64,000 bases of DNA from VXYL01 sp965203685 (GTDB lineage Bacteria > Pseudomonadota > Gammaproteobacteria > Pseudomonadales > Azotimanducaceae). Below, piece by piece: positions 25,358-33,839 of this stretch; position 1 is the stretch's first letter, and each line of letters starts with the position of its first letter. A program made the position numbers and the translations under genes. The stretch lies in contig OZ241908.1 of assembly GCA_965203685.1 (NCBI GenBank), positions 5,580,001 through 5,644,000 of the forward strand, given 5' to 3'. The notes beneath the pieces are model-generated. The model saw nothing but the letters and a program-made list of their open reading frames with translations, was not told where the DNA came from and searched no databases.

Positions 25358-26614
25358 ATGGGGAACGTCGGGGAAAGCGCCGCCGCGTATGGGGGCTTAG
25401 GTAGCTATTCGACCGTTCGGGCGCAGTCGCTTGCGCTGTGCCGACCGTTGGCGACGGACGACTACGGGGTGCAACCGATCCTCGATGCGAGCCCCCCGAA
25501 GTGGCACCTCGCGCATACGACCTGGTTCTTCGAGACGTTCCTGTTAAAGGCGTTCGTTCCCGACTACAAGCCGTTCCATCCGGCCTTCGAGGTGTTGTTC
25601 AACTCCTACTACGAAGGCGTCGGCGAGCAGTTCCCCCGACCGCTGCGGGGCACGCTGTCGCGACCGACTGTTACCGAGGTGATGGAATACCGCGCCCACG
25701 TGGACGAGGCCATGGTCACGCTGCTCGACGCGGACGATCCCGGTGTCCAAGACCGGATCGAGCTCGGGTTGCACCACGAGCAGCAGCACCAGGAACTCCT
25801 GGTGACCGACCTCAAGGCGAATCTCGGTTTGAATCCGCTGAAGCCAGCGTATCGCGAGGGCGGCGATGCCGCCTCCCACGGTGCTAGGAAGCCGATTGCA
25901 TTCGCTGAATTTCCGGGCGGTGTGAAGGAAGTGGGTGCTCACTTCGGAGATGGTTTCCGATTCGACAACGAGTGTCCCAGGCACAAGGTCTACCTCGACG
26001 ACTTTGCGCTGGCCGCCCGCTTGGTCACCAACGCGGAGTACGCCGAGTTCATCGCCGCAGGTGGCTACGATACGCCGGCCCTTTGGTTGTCCGAGGGTTG
26101 GACATGGCGCCGGGAAAACAGCGTCGAAGCGCCCATGTATTGGCGGCGTGACGACGGCTGGCACGAATACCGCTTGGACGGCGAACGACCGCTTCTCGAC
26201 CGAACCCCGGTCACCCACGTTAGCTACTACGAGGCCGACGCGTATGCGCGTTGGGCCGGTGCCCGGCTCGCCACCGAGATGGAGTGGGAGGTGGTCGCTG
26301 CGGGGCAACCGGTGCAAGGCAACTTCGCCGATGGGGGACTGCACCCGGAAGCGGCGAGAGATGCCGGCATGGCGCAGGTGTTCGGCGACTGCTGGGAGTG
26401 GACTTCGAGCGCCTACGGACCCTATCCCGGCTTCCGCCCCTTAAGTGGCACGCTCGGCGAGTACAACGGCAAGTTCATGTCCAGCCAGATGGTCCTGCGC
26501 GGCGGCTCTTGCGCGACGCCCGTTGGCCACATCCGCTTGAGCTATCGGAACTTCTTCTACCCGAAGGACCGCTGGCAGTTCACGGGTATTCGACTTGCCA
26601 AGGATTTGAGCTAG
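25358..26614 (+). CDS. egtB: ergothioneine biosynthesis protein EgtB
   Basis: Iron-dependent sulfoxide synthase joining trimethylhistidine to a thiol. 418 residues from the ATG at 25358. The N-terminal DinB-like four-helix domain carries the iron site HHEQQHQE (H-x3-H-x-E) plus an earlier His in WHLAHTTWFFE. The C-terminal formylglycine-generating-enzyme fold has VTHVSYYEADAYARWAGARL, EMEWEVVA and VLRGGSCATP. It precedes egtD by about 50 bp, making a two-gene ergothioneine unit. No egtC or egtE is nearby. Confidence 0.94.
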   Translation: MGNVGESAAAYGGLGSYSTVRAQSLALCRPLATDDYGVQPILDASPPKWHLAHTTWFFETFLLKAFVPDYKPFHPAFEVLFNSYYEGVGEQFPRPLRGTLSRPTVTEVMEYRAHVDEAMVTLLDADDPGVQDRIELGLHHEQQHQELLVTDLKANLGLNPLKPAYREGGDAASHGARKPIAFAEFPGGVKEVGAHFGDGFRFDNECPRHKVYLDDFALAARLVTNAEYAEFIAAGGYDTPALWLSEGWTWRRENSVEAPMYWRRDDGWHEYRLDGERPLLDRTPVTHVSYYEADAYARWAGARLATEMEWEVVAAGQPVQGNFADGGLHPEAARDAGMAQVFGDCWEWTSSAYGPYPGFRPLSGTLGEYNGKFMSSQMVLRGGSCATPVGHIRLSYRNFFYPKDRWQFTGIRLAKDLS

Positions 26615-26663
26615 GAGCCTGATCATCGATCCCAGCATCCCCAATGGCCATTCGTCCTTCGCG

Positions 26664-27602
26664 GTGTTCGATCACAAGCCGCCGCTACCCGACATGGTGG
26701 CGGAAGTGACGCGGGGCTTGAGCCTTCCGCAAAAGGCGATCCCGCCGAAGTACTTCTACGACCCTGCGGGATCGGCGCTTTTCGACGCGATCACCAAGTT
26801 GCCGGAGTACTACCTGACCCGGACAGAGGTCGGCATTCTCAACGAGAACCGTCAGGTCATCGGCGAGCATGTGGGTACCGACACCTGCCTAGTCGAGTAC
26901 GGTAGCGGCAGCAGCGTCAAGGTGCGCATCCTGCTCGAGGCCTGCGATCCCAAGGCCTACGTCCCCGTCGACATCTCCAGGAACCACCTCGTCGCGTCGG
27001 CGCGGGCCGTCTACGACGACTACCCGGCCCTATCGGTGTACCCGACATGCGCGGACTACTCCGGGCCGTTCGAATTGCCGCCGGCGGCGCGGGAGTTGCC
27101 GCGCGTCGCGTTCTTCCCGGGCTCGAGCATCGGCAACTTCGACCCCGCGGCGGCCGACGGCTTCCTGCGCGGCGTGGCGCGGACCGTGGGTCCGGGCGGC
27201 ACCCTCATCATCGGGGTGGACGCGAAGAAGGACCCTAGTGTGCTCGCGCGGGCGTACAACGACGCGGCAGGCGTCACGGCGCGCTTCAACGAGAACCTGT
27301 TGCGCCACCTGAACACGGCGGTCGGCGCCGACTTCGACCTGGCCGGATTCCGCCACCGCGCGGTGTACAACCCGGACGCCGGACGCATCGAGATGTACCT
27401 CGATGCCCAGCGCGACCAGGTCGTGCGCATCAACGGCGACGTGGTGGAATTCGCCCGCGGGGAGGCATTGCACACGGAGAACTCCTACAAGTACGCGCCC
27501 GAAGAGTTCATCGCGAAGGCTGCTCGTGCGGGATTCGAGTGCGTCGATGCGCTCCTAGACGAGCGGCGCTACTTCATGGTGCTGCTACTCCGCGTGCGCT
27601 AG
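26664..27602 (+). CDS. egtD: L-histidine N(alpha)-methyltransferase EgtD
   Basis: Trimethylates histidine to hercynine, the first step of ergothioneine synthesis. 312 residues. Landmarks are PPKYFYDPAGSALFD, LPEYYLTRTE, EYGSGSSVKV (SAM motif), PVDISRNHL, FPGSSIGNFDP and TENSYKYAPEEF. The first possible normal start is GTG at 26664, which has no Shine-Dalgarno. A good AGGAG at 26613-26617 instead precedes two ATC codons in the same frame at 26622 and 26625, so the true start may be upstream and non-standard. Confidence 0.94.
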   Translation: MFDHKPPLPDMVAEVTRGLSLPQKAIPPKYFYDPAGSALFDAITKLPEYYLTRTEVGILNENRQVIGEHVGTDTCLVEYGSGSSVKVRILLEACDPKAYVPVDISRNHLVASARAVYDDYPALSVYPTCADYSGPFELPPAARELPRVAFFPGSSIGNFDPAAADGFLRGVARTVGPGGTLIIGVDAKKDPSVLARAYNDAAGVTARFNENLLRHLNTAVGADFDLAGFRHRAVYNPDAGRIEMYLDAQRDQVVRINGDVVEFARGEALHTENSYKYAPEEFIAKAARAGFECVDALLDERRYFMVLLLRVR

Positions 27603-27616
27603 CAGGCGCGCGGATC

Positions 27617-29161
27617 TCATGTCGAAGGCCATGGGTCGCCTTGCCACGCGTCCTGGACCGCCTGCTCCATGGCCCAGACCTCCGCGTCCGAAAGCATGGC
27701 GAATTGGCTCTTCCGCTTGCTCGCCGAAAGCCGACCGTGGTTCTGCGCGCAAAGGCGAATGAACAGGTCAATCTTGCGATCCGGCATGTCCACGATCCCC
27801 TGAATAGCCGCCTTGCACTGATCGTATCGGGCAAGGAACTCGAGCTCTGGGGCAAGCTCCACCTCGATCGCGATCTCGAGCAAACGGAACAGTGCCTCCG
27901 CTTGCGCGGTGAGGTCGATGAAGCGGTACCACGAGGTGGTTTCGTTGCGAACGGTCAAGCGGCCGTCGTCCTCCAGCACGTAGTCGACGAGCGGCATGAG
28001 TTGGCGCGAGAACGCTTCCAAGGATGCGTCGTAGTCGATGGGCCGATTCAGCATGGCCGCAGATACCGGGACGACCATGCCCGCTGGGGTAAAGCCGCGT
28101 CGAGCAAGGATGTTGTGTATCAGGAAGCGGTGGATGCGGCCATTGCCGTCCTCAAAGGGGTGGAGAAAGACAAATGCGTAGGCGATGGCGGCGGCATGCA
28201 CCACTGGGTGGACATTGCCCGCTTCCATGCGTTGGTGGGCATCGATCAAGCCGGCCATGAGCTGCTCAAGGGCACCGGGCTTCGCGCCGACGAAGTGGAT
28301 GATCTCCCGGTCGAAGCCTACCGACTGGCCGACGTAGTTCTGGGACTGTCGATAGCCGGCATCGCGAAACCGCGGGTCCACGATTCGGTTCTGTACGTCG
28401 ATCAAGGCGTCCCTTAAGCAATGGTCCTGACGCTCGGCGTCCTGCAACAACGCGATGAACCGCTCGGTCCGACTGGAATCGAGCTCGACATGCTCGATCG
28501 CGAACGAGGACTTGGTTTCCTTTTCGTAGAGATAGCCGAGCGCTCGCGAGCGCAGTCTCTGTGGATATCCGGAAGCGACCTCGCGGCATCTTCGCGGCAA
28601 GTCTGCGGCTTCGTAGGCCTCGAGTTCTTGCGTGCGGCGCACCGTCGGGCAGTGCTTGGAGTCGCCCAGCAGGTTGTCGTTGATCCTCTGGCGCCGCACG
28701 CGCCGACTCGGCCTTGTCGTGTAGTAGGTGGCCGGATCGAGCAGGTCCACGTAGCTGCCGCGCGGCGGGAGGTCATCGAGCGGGAGCCTTCTGCCTGTGA
28801 GGAACTCGTACAGATACCACGTCCGCCGCGCGTATATGCCCATGGGCTTCGAGCGCACATATGCAAGCACGTCCGATTGCGCGGCCGCGTCGAAGAGTGC
28901 GGCGAGGATTCCGAGATTCGTGCCGTCGTACTTGAGCGCGAACTCCAGATGATCGCCGAACCCATCCCCAGGCCAGTATGTGGCAGGATAGTCGTCGGTG
29001 ACTGTGCTCCCTTCCGAGTTGCGGCGGTGAACTCCCCGTAGCAGCACATGCGACATGTGCCAGTTGGGGATTACGTCGAGGTCGAAGCGCTCTACTAGGG
29101 CGGCATAGCCGGCAGGCCGGCGCGTTCCAGCGCTCGCCAATTGAGTGGAACTGCGCACCAT
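27617..29161 (-). CDS. Fic family protein (putative AMP transferase)
   Basis: 514 residues. The Fic core motif HPFEDGNGRIHR (H334) is complete, so the protein should be able to transfer AMP or a related group to a hydroxyl side chain of a target. An upstream helix carries SFAIEH at 219-224. It fits the (S/T)xxxE part of the auto-inhibitory motif with Glu223, but has His where Gly or Asn is usual. This makes it a class II Fic with a built-in inhibitor. The N-terminal 200 residues (DVIPNWHMSHVLL, YWPGDGFGDHLEFALKYDG) form a conserved accessory region. It is followed by a helical C-terminal region. It is isolated, convergent with egtD; the target is unknown. Confidence 0.88.
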   Translation of the reverse strand: MVRSSTQLASAGTRRPAGYAALVERFDLDVIPNWHMSHVLLRGVHRRNSEGSTVTDDYPATYWPGDGFGDHLEFALKYDGTNLGILAALFDAAAQSDVLAYVRSKPMGIYARRTWYLYEFLTGRRLPLDDLPPRGSYVDLLDPATYYTTRPSRRVRRQRINDNLLGDSKHCPTVRRTQELEAYEAADLPRRCREVASGYPQRLRSRALGYLYEKETKSSFAIEHVELDSSRTERFIALLQDAERQDHCLRDALIDVQNRIVDPRFRDAGYRQSQNYVGQSVGFDREIIHFVGAKPGALEQLMAGLIDAHQRMEAGNVHPVVHAAAIAYAFVFLHPFEDGNGRIHRFLIHNILARRGFTPAGMVVPVSAAMLNRPIDYDASLEAFSRQLMPLVDYVLEDDGRLTVRNETTSWYRFIDLTAQAEALFRLLEIAIEVELAPELEFLARYDQCKAAIQGIVDMPDRKIDLFIRLCAQNHGRLSASKRKSQFAMLSDAEVWAMEQAVQDAWQGDPWPST

Positions 29162-29261
29162 CCGCGAAATACTCGTAACGCGCCAGCGAAAACTGTAAAT
29201 TAACCTAATTGGCCGAAAAAGTCCTTAAGGACGCGGCCATACACTCAGGCAGAGCCTCTCT

Positions 29262-29708
29262 CTAGAACTCCCAAAGGACCCACTCGGCAACAAGCGTCTT
29301 CGCCTGCTCCAAGTCCCCGAAGCCGCGGGTCCTGTCGTAAGGCACCAAGTAGTACGGCTTGCCGAGTTTCGGCACCACCTTGATCATCCGAAGCTGGCCG
29401 TTCTGGCGGTACTCGTAGACCATGCGCTCTTCGCTCGCGATGAGCGTGACGTCGGGTCCGCGGAACTCGGGCGGCGGCTCCTCGGTGACGATTAGCGGAA
29501 CGTGGCGCGTTTTCGAGTCGGCGGGCGAGGGGGCCTTGTCGGATGCAGGGGCTTGTTTCGCGGGAGGGTCGTCAGCGCCAGCGGGCGGGGTGGGGATTTC
29601 GGGCTCTGACGGTGCGGCGAACAGCCCTGGAGACGCCAACGCGAGGGCGGCCAGGAACGGGAAGACAGCCCAGGACAAGGGCGACCTCGGAGCGGTCGCG
29701 TCTTGCAT
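29262..29708 (-). CDS. DUF2782 domain exported protein
   Basis: 148 residues from the ATG at 29708. It has a signal-type hydrophobic start (LSWAVFPFLAALALASPGLFAA), a proline- and alanine-rich spacer, then a conserved domain with ERMVYEYRQNGQLRMIKVVPKLGKP. That pattern (VYEYRxNGxLxMIKVxPKxGKPYYLV) is DUF2782, a small gammaproteobacterial family usually found beside polA, as here. Function unknown; probably periplasmic. It is divergent from polA with about 65 bp between starts. Confidence 0.8.
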   Translation of the reverse strand: MQDATAPRSPLSWAVFPFLAALALASPGLFAAPSEPEIPTPPAGADDPPAKQAPASDKAPSPADSKTRHVPLIVTEEPPPEFRGPDVTLIASEERMVYEYRQNGQLRMIKVVPKLGKPYYLVPYDRTRGFGDLEQAKTLVAEWVLWEF

Positions 29709-29773
29709 GAAACCCGCGCCCCCGGTCACTATGTCGGCTCTGGGCGCACGTTCCACATGAAGGGGAATCTAGC

Positions 29774-32467
29774 ATGGCTGCCGACAAACCGTTATTGCTC
29801 GTCGACGGCTCGTCCTACCTGTTCCGGGCGTTCCATGCGCTCCCCGACTTGCGCACCTTGGACGGTTTTCCGACGGGCGCAATCCGCGGTGTCATCGGCA
29901 TGCTGCGCAAGCTTGCCGCCGACTTCGAGGGCAGCCCGGTCGCCGTGGTCTTCGACGCCAGCGGCCCGACTTTCCGCAACGAGATGTTTCCCGAGTACAA
30001 GGCGAACCGGCCGCGGATGGCGGACGACCTGCGCCTCCAGATCCAGCCGATCCTCGACATCATCGAGGCGATGGGCATGCCGCTTCTCCGCGTCGGTGGG
30101 GTCGAGGCCGACGACGTGATCGGCACGCTGGCCGCCCAGGCCACCCGTACCGCTCGGCGCACCGTGATTTCCACGGGCGACAAGGACATGGCGCAGTTGG
30201 TCTCCGACCACGTCACCCTGGTCAACACCATGACCGAGACGGCTCTCGACCGGGACGGCGTGGTCGAGAAGTACGGAGTCGCGCCGGAGTTGATCGTCGA
30301 CTACCTGGCCCTGATGGGCGACGCGATCGACAACATTCCGGGCGTGCCGAAGGTCGGCCCGAAGACCGCGGCCAAGTGGCTCACCCAGTTCGGCTCGCTG
30401 GACGAGGTCATCGCACGCGCCGGGGAGGTCAAGGGAAAGATCGGCGACAACCTGCGCGCAACGGTGCACCAGTTGCCGCTGTCAAGGCAGCTCACGACGA
30501 TCGACTGCGACTTGAGCCTCGACGTCGGCATCGATGACTTGGCGATGAAGCCCGCCGACGAGGACAAGCTGCGCGAGTTCTTCGAGCGGTTCGAGTTCAA
30601 GCCGTGGCTGGAAGAGCTTGGCGGCAGTGCGGAGCCAGCCGCAGTGCCCGACGCGGTGGATATCGAAGTAGTGGGGGACGGTGACGCCCTGGCCCGCTGG
30701 TTGGCAAGGGCCCGGGAAGCGGGATCGCTCACCCTATTGATCGAGACGGCCGGCGAGCGGTTCATGACCAGTCGCCCCGTCGGGGTGGCGCTCGGCGTGG
30801 AAGCTGGCCAGGCCGCCTACGTGCCGGTTGGCCACGACTACGTCGGCGTGCCTGCGCAACTCACCTGGGTGGACTTCCTCGCGGCGGCGAAGCCGATCCT
30901 CGAGGATGGATCGATTGCCAAGACCGCCCACGACCTGAAGTCCGTGATGAGCATTCTCGCGAGGTACGGCGTGAACCTTGAAGGTGCGGACCACGACATC
31001 ATGCTGGAGTCCTACGTCGTGGACAGCGTCGGTGCCCGTCGCCACCACTTGGAGGACGTTGCCGGCAAGTACCTCGGCGACCCTGGCCCGGCGCTTGAGT
31101 CGATCGCGGGCAAGGGTGCGAAACGCCTGTCGATGAACGCCATCGACGTCGATGCCGCGGCGGGCTATGCGGCCACGCGGGCGGACCTTGCGACCCGCCT
31201 GCACGCAACGTTGCGCACGAAGCTCGACGCCACCGGCCGGCTCAGAGACGTCTACGACGACATCGACCGCCCGCTGCTCGCCGTGCTGTCGCGTGTCGAG
31301 CGCGCCGGCGCGTTGGTCGATGCCGGTCTGCTCGCGGAACAGAGCCGTGAACTCGCAACCCGCATGGGCGAGCTCGAGGAGGCGGCGTACACGGCCGCTG
31401 GCGAGGCGTTCAACTTGGGCTCGCCAAAACAGTTGCAGGAGATCCTCTACGACAAGCTTGGATTGCCGGCGCTGAAGAAGACCCAGAAAGGCCAGCGCTC
31501 AACGGCCGAGCCGGTGCTCGTCGAGCTCGCGGACGCGGGCCATGAGCTGCCGCGCATCATCCTCGACCACCGCTCGCTGTCGAAGCTCAAATCCACCTAT
31601 ACCGATAGCCTGCCGCACGAGATCAACCAGGCGACCGGCCGCATCCACACGTCCTACAACCAGGCGGTAGCGGCCACCGGGCGCCTGTCCTCGGCGGATC
31701 CCAACTTGCAGAACATCCCCATCCGCACCGCCGAGGGGCGCCGCATCCGCCAGGCGTTCGTGGCGCCGCCGGGCAAGAAGCTGATCGCCGCCGACTATTC
31801 GCAGATCGAGTTGCGGATCATGGCGCACCTGTCGGGTGACGAGGGTCTGCAAGGGGCCTTCGCCGCGGGCGAGGACATCCATCGTGCGACCGCAGCGGAG
31901 GTTTTCGGTGAAGAGCTAGGGGCGGTTACCGACGACCAGCGCCGCAGCGCCAAGGCGGTCAACTTCGGGCTGATCTACGGGATGTCGTCGTTTGGCTTAG
32001 GGCAACAGCTTGGCGTGACCCGGTTCGTTGCGCAGGGCTACATCGACCGCTACTTCGAGCGCTTCCCGGGCGTGCGCGAGTTCATGGACCGGGTGCGGGC
32101 CCAGGCCCACGCCGACGGCTTCGTCGAGACCGTATTCGGGCGACGCCTCTACCTACCGGACATCGGCGCTCGCAACCACGCCCGCCGACAGGGTGCCGAA
32201 CGGGCCGCCATCAACGCGCCGATGCAAGGGACAGCCGCGGACATCATCAAGCGCGCCATGCTGACCGTAGACGACTTCTGTCGCCACGGCGGGCTCGATG
32301 CGTCCATGATCCTGCAGGTCCACGACGAACTGGTGCTCGAGGTGGCCGAGGACGACGTGGACGCGGTCACCGAAGAGGTCACGCGACGGATGCGAGACGC
32401 GGCGGACCTGACCGTTGAACTCGTGGTCGACGCAGGTGTCGGCGACAACTGGGACGAGGCGCATTGA
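29774..32467 (+). CDS. polA: DNA polymerase I, proofreading residues lost
   Basis: 897 residues in the usual three-domain layout. The 5' nuclease (1-290) has the expected acidic residues, including VEADDVIG and STGDKDM. The polymerase has motif A DYSQIELRIMAHLSGDEG, motif B RRSAKAVNFGLIYGMS and motif C LQVHDELVLEV. The middle 3'-5' exonuclease fold aligns well with E. coli Pol I (AAYVPVGHDY, IMLESYVVDSVG, ESIAGKGAK), but the metal ligands are gone. The DxE motif is replaced by LLIETAGE at 321-328, the Asp424 equivalent is Val391 and the Asp501 equivalent is Arg469. It should polymerise and process flaps but not proofread. Confidence 0.96.
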   Translation: MAADKPLLLVDGSSYLFRAFHALPDLRTLDGFPTGAIRGVIGMLRKLAADFEGSPVAVVFDASGPTFRNEMFPEYKANRPRMADDLRLQIQPILDIIEAMGMPLLRVGGVEADDVIGTLAAQATRTARRTVISTGDKDMAQLVSDHVTLVNTMTETALDRDGVVEKYGVAPELIVDYLALMGDAIDNIPGVPKVGPKTAAKWLTQFGSLDEVIARAGEVKGKIGDNLRATVHQLPLSRQLTTIDCDLSLDVGIDDLAMKPADEDKLREFFERFEFKPWLEELGGSAEPAAVPDAVDIEVVGDGDALARWLARAREAGSLTLLIETAGERFMTSRPVGVALGVEAGQAAYVPVGHDYVGVPAQLTWVDFLAAAKPILEDGSIAKTAHDLKSVMSILARYGVNLEGADHDIMLESYVVDSVGARRHHLEDVAGKYLGDPGPALESIAGKGAKRLSMNAIDVDAAAGYAATRADLATRLHATLRTKLDATGRLRDVYDDIDRPLLAVLSRVERAGALVDAGLLAEQSRELATRMGELEEAAYTAAGEAFNLGSPKQLQEILYDKLGLPALKKTQKGQRSTAEPVLVELADAGHELPRIILDHRSLSKLKSTYTDSLPHEINQATGRIHTSYNQAVAATGRLSSADPNLQNIPIRTAEGRRIRQAFVAPPGKKLIAADYSQIELRIMAHLSGDEGLQGAFAAGEDIHRATAAEVFGEELGAVTDDQRRSAKAVNFGLIYGMSSFGLGQQLGVTRFVAQGYIDRYFERFPGVREFMDRVRAQAHADGFVETVFGRRLYLPDIGARNHARRQGAERAAINAPMQGTAADIIKRAMLTVDDFCRHGGLDASMILQVHDELVLEVAEDDVDAVTEEVTRRMRDAADLTVELVVDAGVGDNWDEAH

Positions 32468-32512
32468 TGCCGCCCTGACTCACGAGACGTCGGACGAGCG
32501 CTTTCCGCCCGG

Positions 32513-33814
32513 CTAGGCCGCGGCCAGCTTGTCCGCAGTCTTCATGCACATGGTCAAGACCCTGTGCTTGCCGTCGGTCATGTCGATCACACCATGGCGG
32601 CTCACGGTCAACGAGATCTCGAAGCCTTCGAGCGCGAACAGCGCTTCGCGTGGCACGCGCAGGTGGATGAACTGGTCGGCAAGGGTCTTGGCAACTTCCA
32701 CGCCGAGCAACTCGACCGGACTCGTCGCCATTTCCTTGAGCCCACTGCTACCGGCTTCGTAGACGACGCCTGCGACCAGCGTTCCACCCGGTAGTAGGGA
32801 CAGGCGAACAAAGTCGTCCACTCGGCCATCGTCGAACTCCCTGTCGGCACGAGGCGGGTCGTCGGTTGCCGACCTCAAGTCGCGGGCCCGGACCAAGATC
32901 CGCATCATCACGTCCGGTGCTTTGGGCAGGACCTGCCGGTAGTCGGGGAACCGCGATTGGCTAATGCCCCAAGCGAGTTCTTCGGTCGCCAACGCGATGC
33001 GGACTTCGTCCAGGTGAACGGTGAGTTCGGCGCTGCCGGTCAGCGCTTCTGCGCCATTCGGTTCCACCAACACGTCGGCGTCAAGCGCCTTGAGCGCCGC
33101 TATGCGCCGCAGCAGTAGGTGAGCACCATCGGTGGCCACAGCGTAGCCCTGTCGATCCAGCAGGATACCTCGGACTCCACGGGGTGAGGCTTCGCTGGTC
33201 GAGCGAAAGAGGTCCGCAACGGCCAGCGATTTGACGTCGGTCGGATTGAGTCGCCAGGACGTGCTGCGGTTCATGTTGCCCATTTCCTCCTTCAGCCGCT
33301 TGCGGGCGCGGTGTAGACGACTCTTCACGGCCGATGTGGAGATCCGCAACTGCGCGCCTATCTCCTGATACGACTCGCTACGGACGTAGCGTGCCCGGAT
33401 TAAGTCTCCTTGGTGTGGCGGCAGGCGGGCCATCGCCTCCTGCACCCGCGAGTTTCGCGGTGGGGTTTGGTCAGAGTCCGGGTTTTCTTTCGCCTGGGTC
33501 GATTCGGGATCGCGCACGTGCAGGACGAACTTCAACTGTCGCCATCGGATCTCGCCGCGAGCTAGCATCCGCGCCTCGTTCCTGGCGATCACGGCGACCC
33601 ACCCGTCGAAGGCGTATGGGTCAGTCAATGACTCCAAGGATTCCATCACCCGCACCACCGTGTTCTGGACCACGTCTTCGACGTCGCCGTGTCCCCGGGC
33701 CAAGGCGACACGGCGGGCCAATGCCGAGGCTCGAGCAATGAGCCGACTCCGGGCGTGCTGGCATCCTCGGCGGGCATCCGCGACCAGCGTGGGCACGTTC
33801 TCTTCTGCAGACAT
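32513..33814 (-). CDS. ECF-type sigma factor fused to a DnaN-like sliding-clamp module
   Basis: 433 residues from the ATG at 33814. Residues 20-85 are sigma region 2 (ARGHGDVEDVVQNTVVRVME, then FDGWVAVIARNEARML). Residues about 122-176 are region 4 (MARLPPHQGDLIRARYV, SYQEIGAQLRISTSAVKSRL). From about residue 181 to the end (253 residues) the sequence matches beta-clamp domains 2 and 3. GILLDRQGYAVATDGAHLLL, RFPDYRQVLPK, VRLSLLPGGTLVAG, FALEGFEISLTV and HRVLTMCMK line up in order with the DnaN encoded at 8998-10170. An internal GGAGG and ATG at 33274 could also release the clamp module alone. It starts 25 bp after engB (same strand) and converges on polA. No anti-sigma gene is adjacent. Sigma call firm; clamp call by motif order; function unknown. 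Confidence 0.8.
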   Translation of the reverse strand: MSAEENVPTLVADARRGCQHARSRLIARASALARRVALARGHGDVEDVVQNTVVRVMESLESLTDPYAFDGWVAVIARNEARMLARGEIRWRQLKFVLHVRDPESTQAKENPDSDQTPPRNSRVQEAMARLPPHQGDLIRARYVRSESYQEIGAQLRISTSAVKSRLHRARKRLKEEMGNMNRSTSWRLNPTDVKSLAVADLFRSTSEASPRGVRGILLDRQGYAVATDGAHLLLRRIAALKALDADVLVEPNGAEALTGSAELTVHLDEVRIALATEELAWGISQSRFPDYRQVLPKAPDVMMRILVRARDLRSATDDPPRADREFDDGRVDDFVRLSLLPGGTLVAGVVYEAGSSGLKEMATSPVELLGVEVAKTLADQFIHLRVPREALFALEGFEISLTVSRHGVIDMTDGKHRVLTMCMKTADKLAAA

Positions 33815-33839
33815 CACCAATATTGATGCCGCTGTCCGA

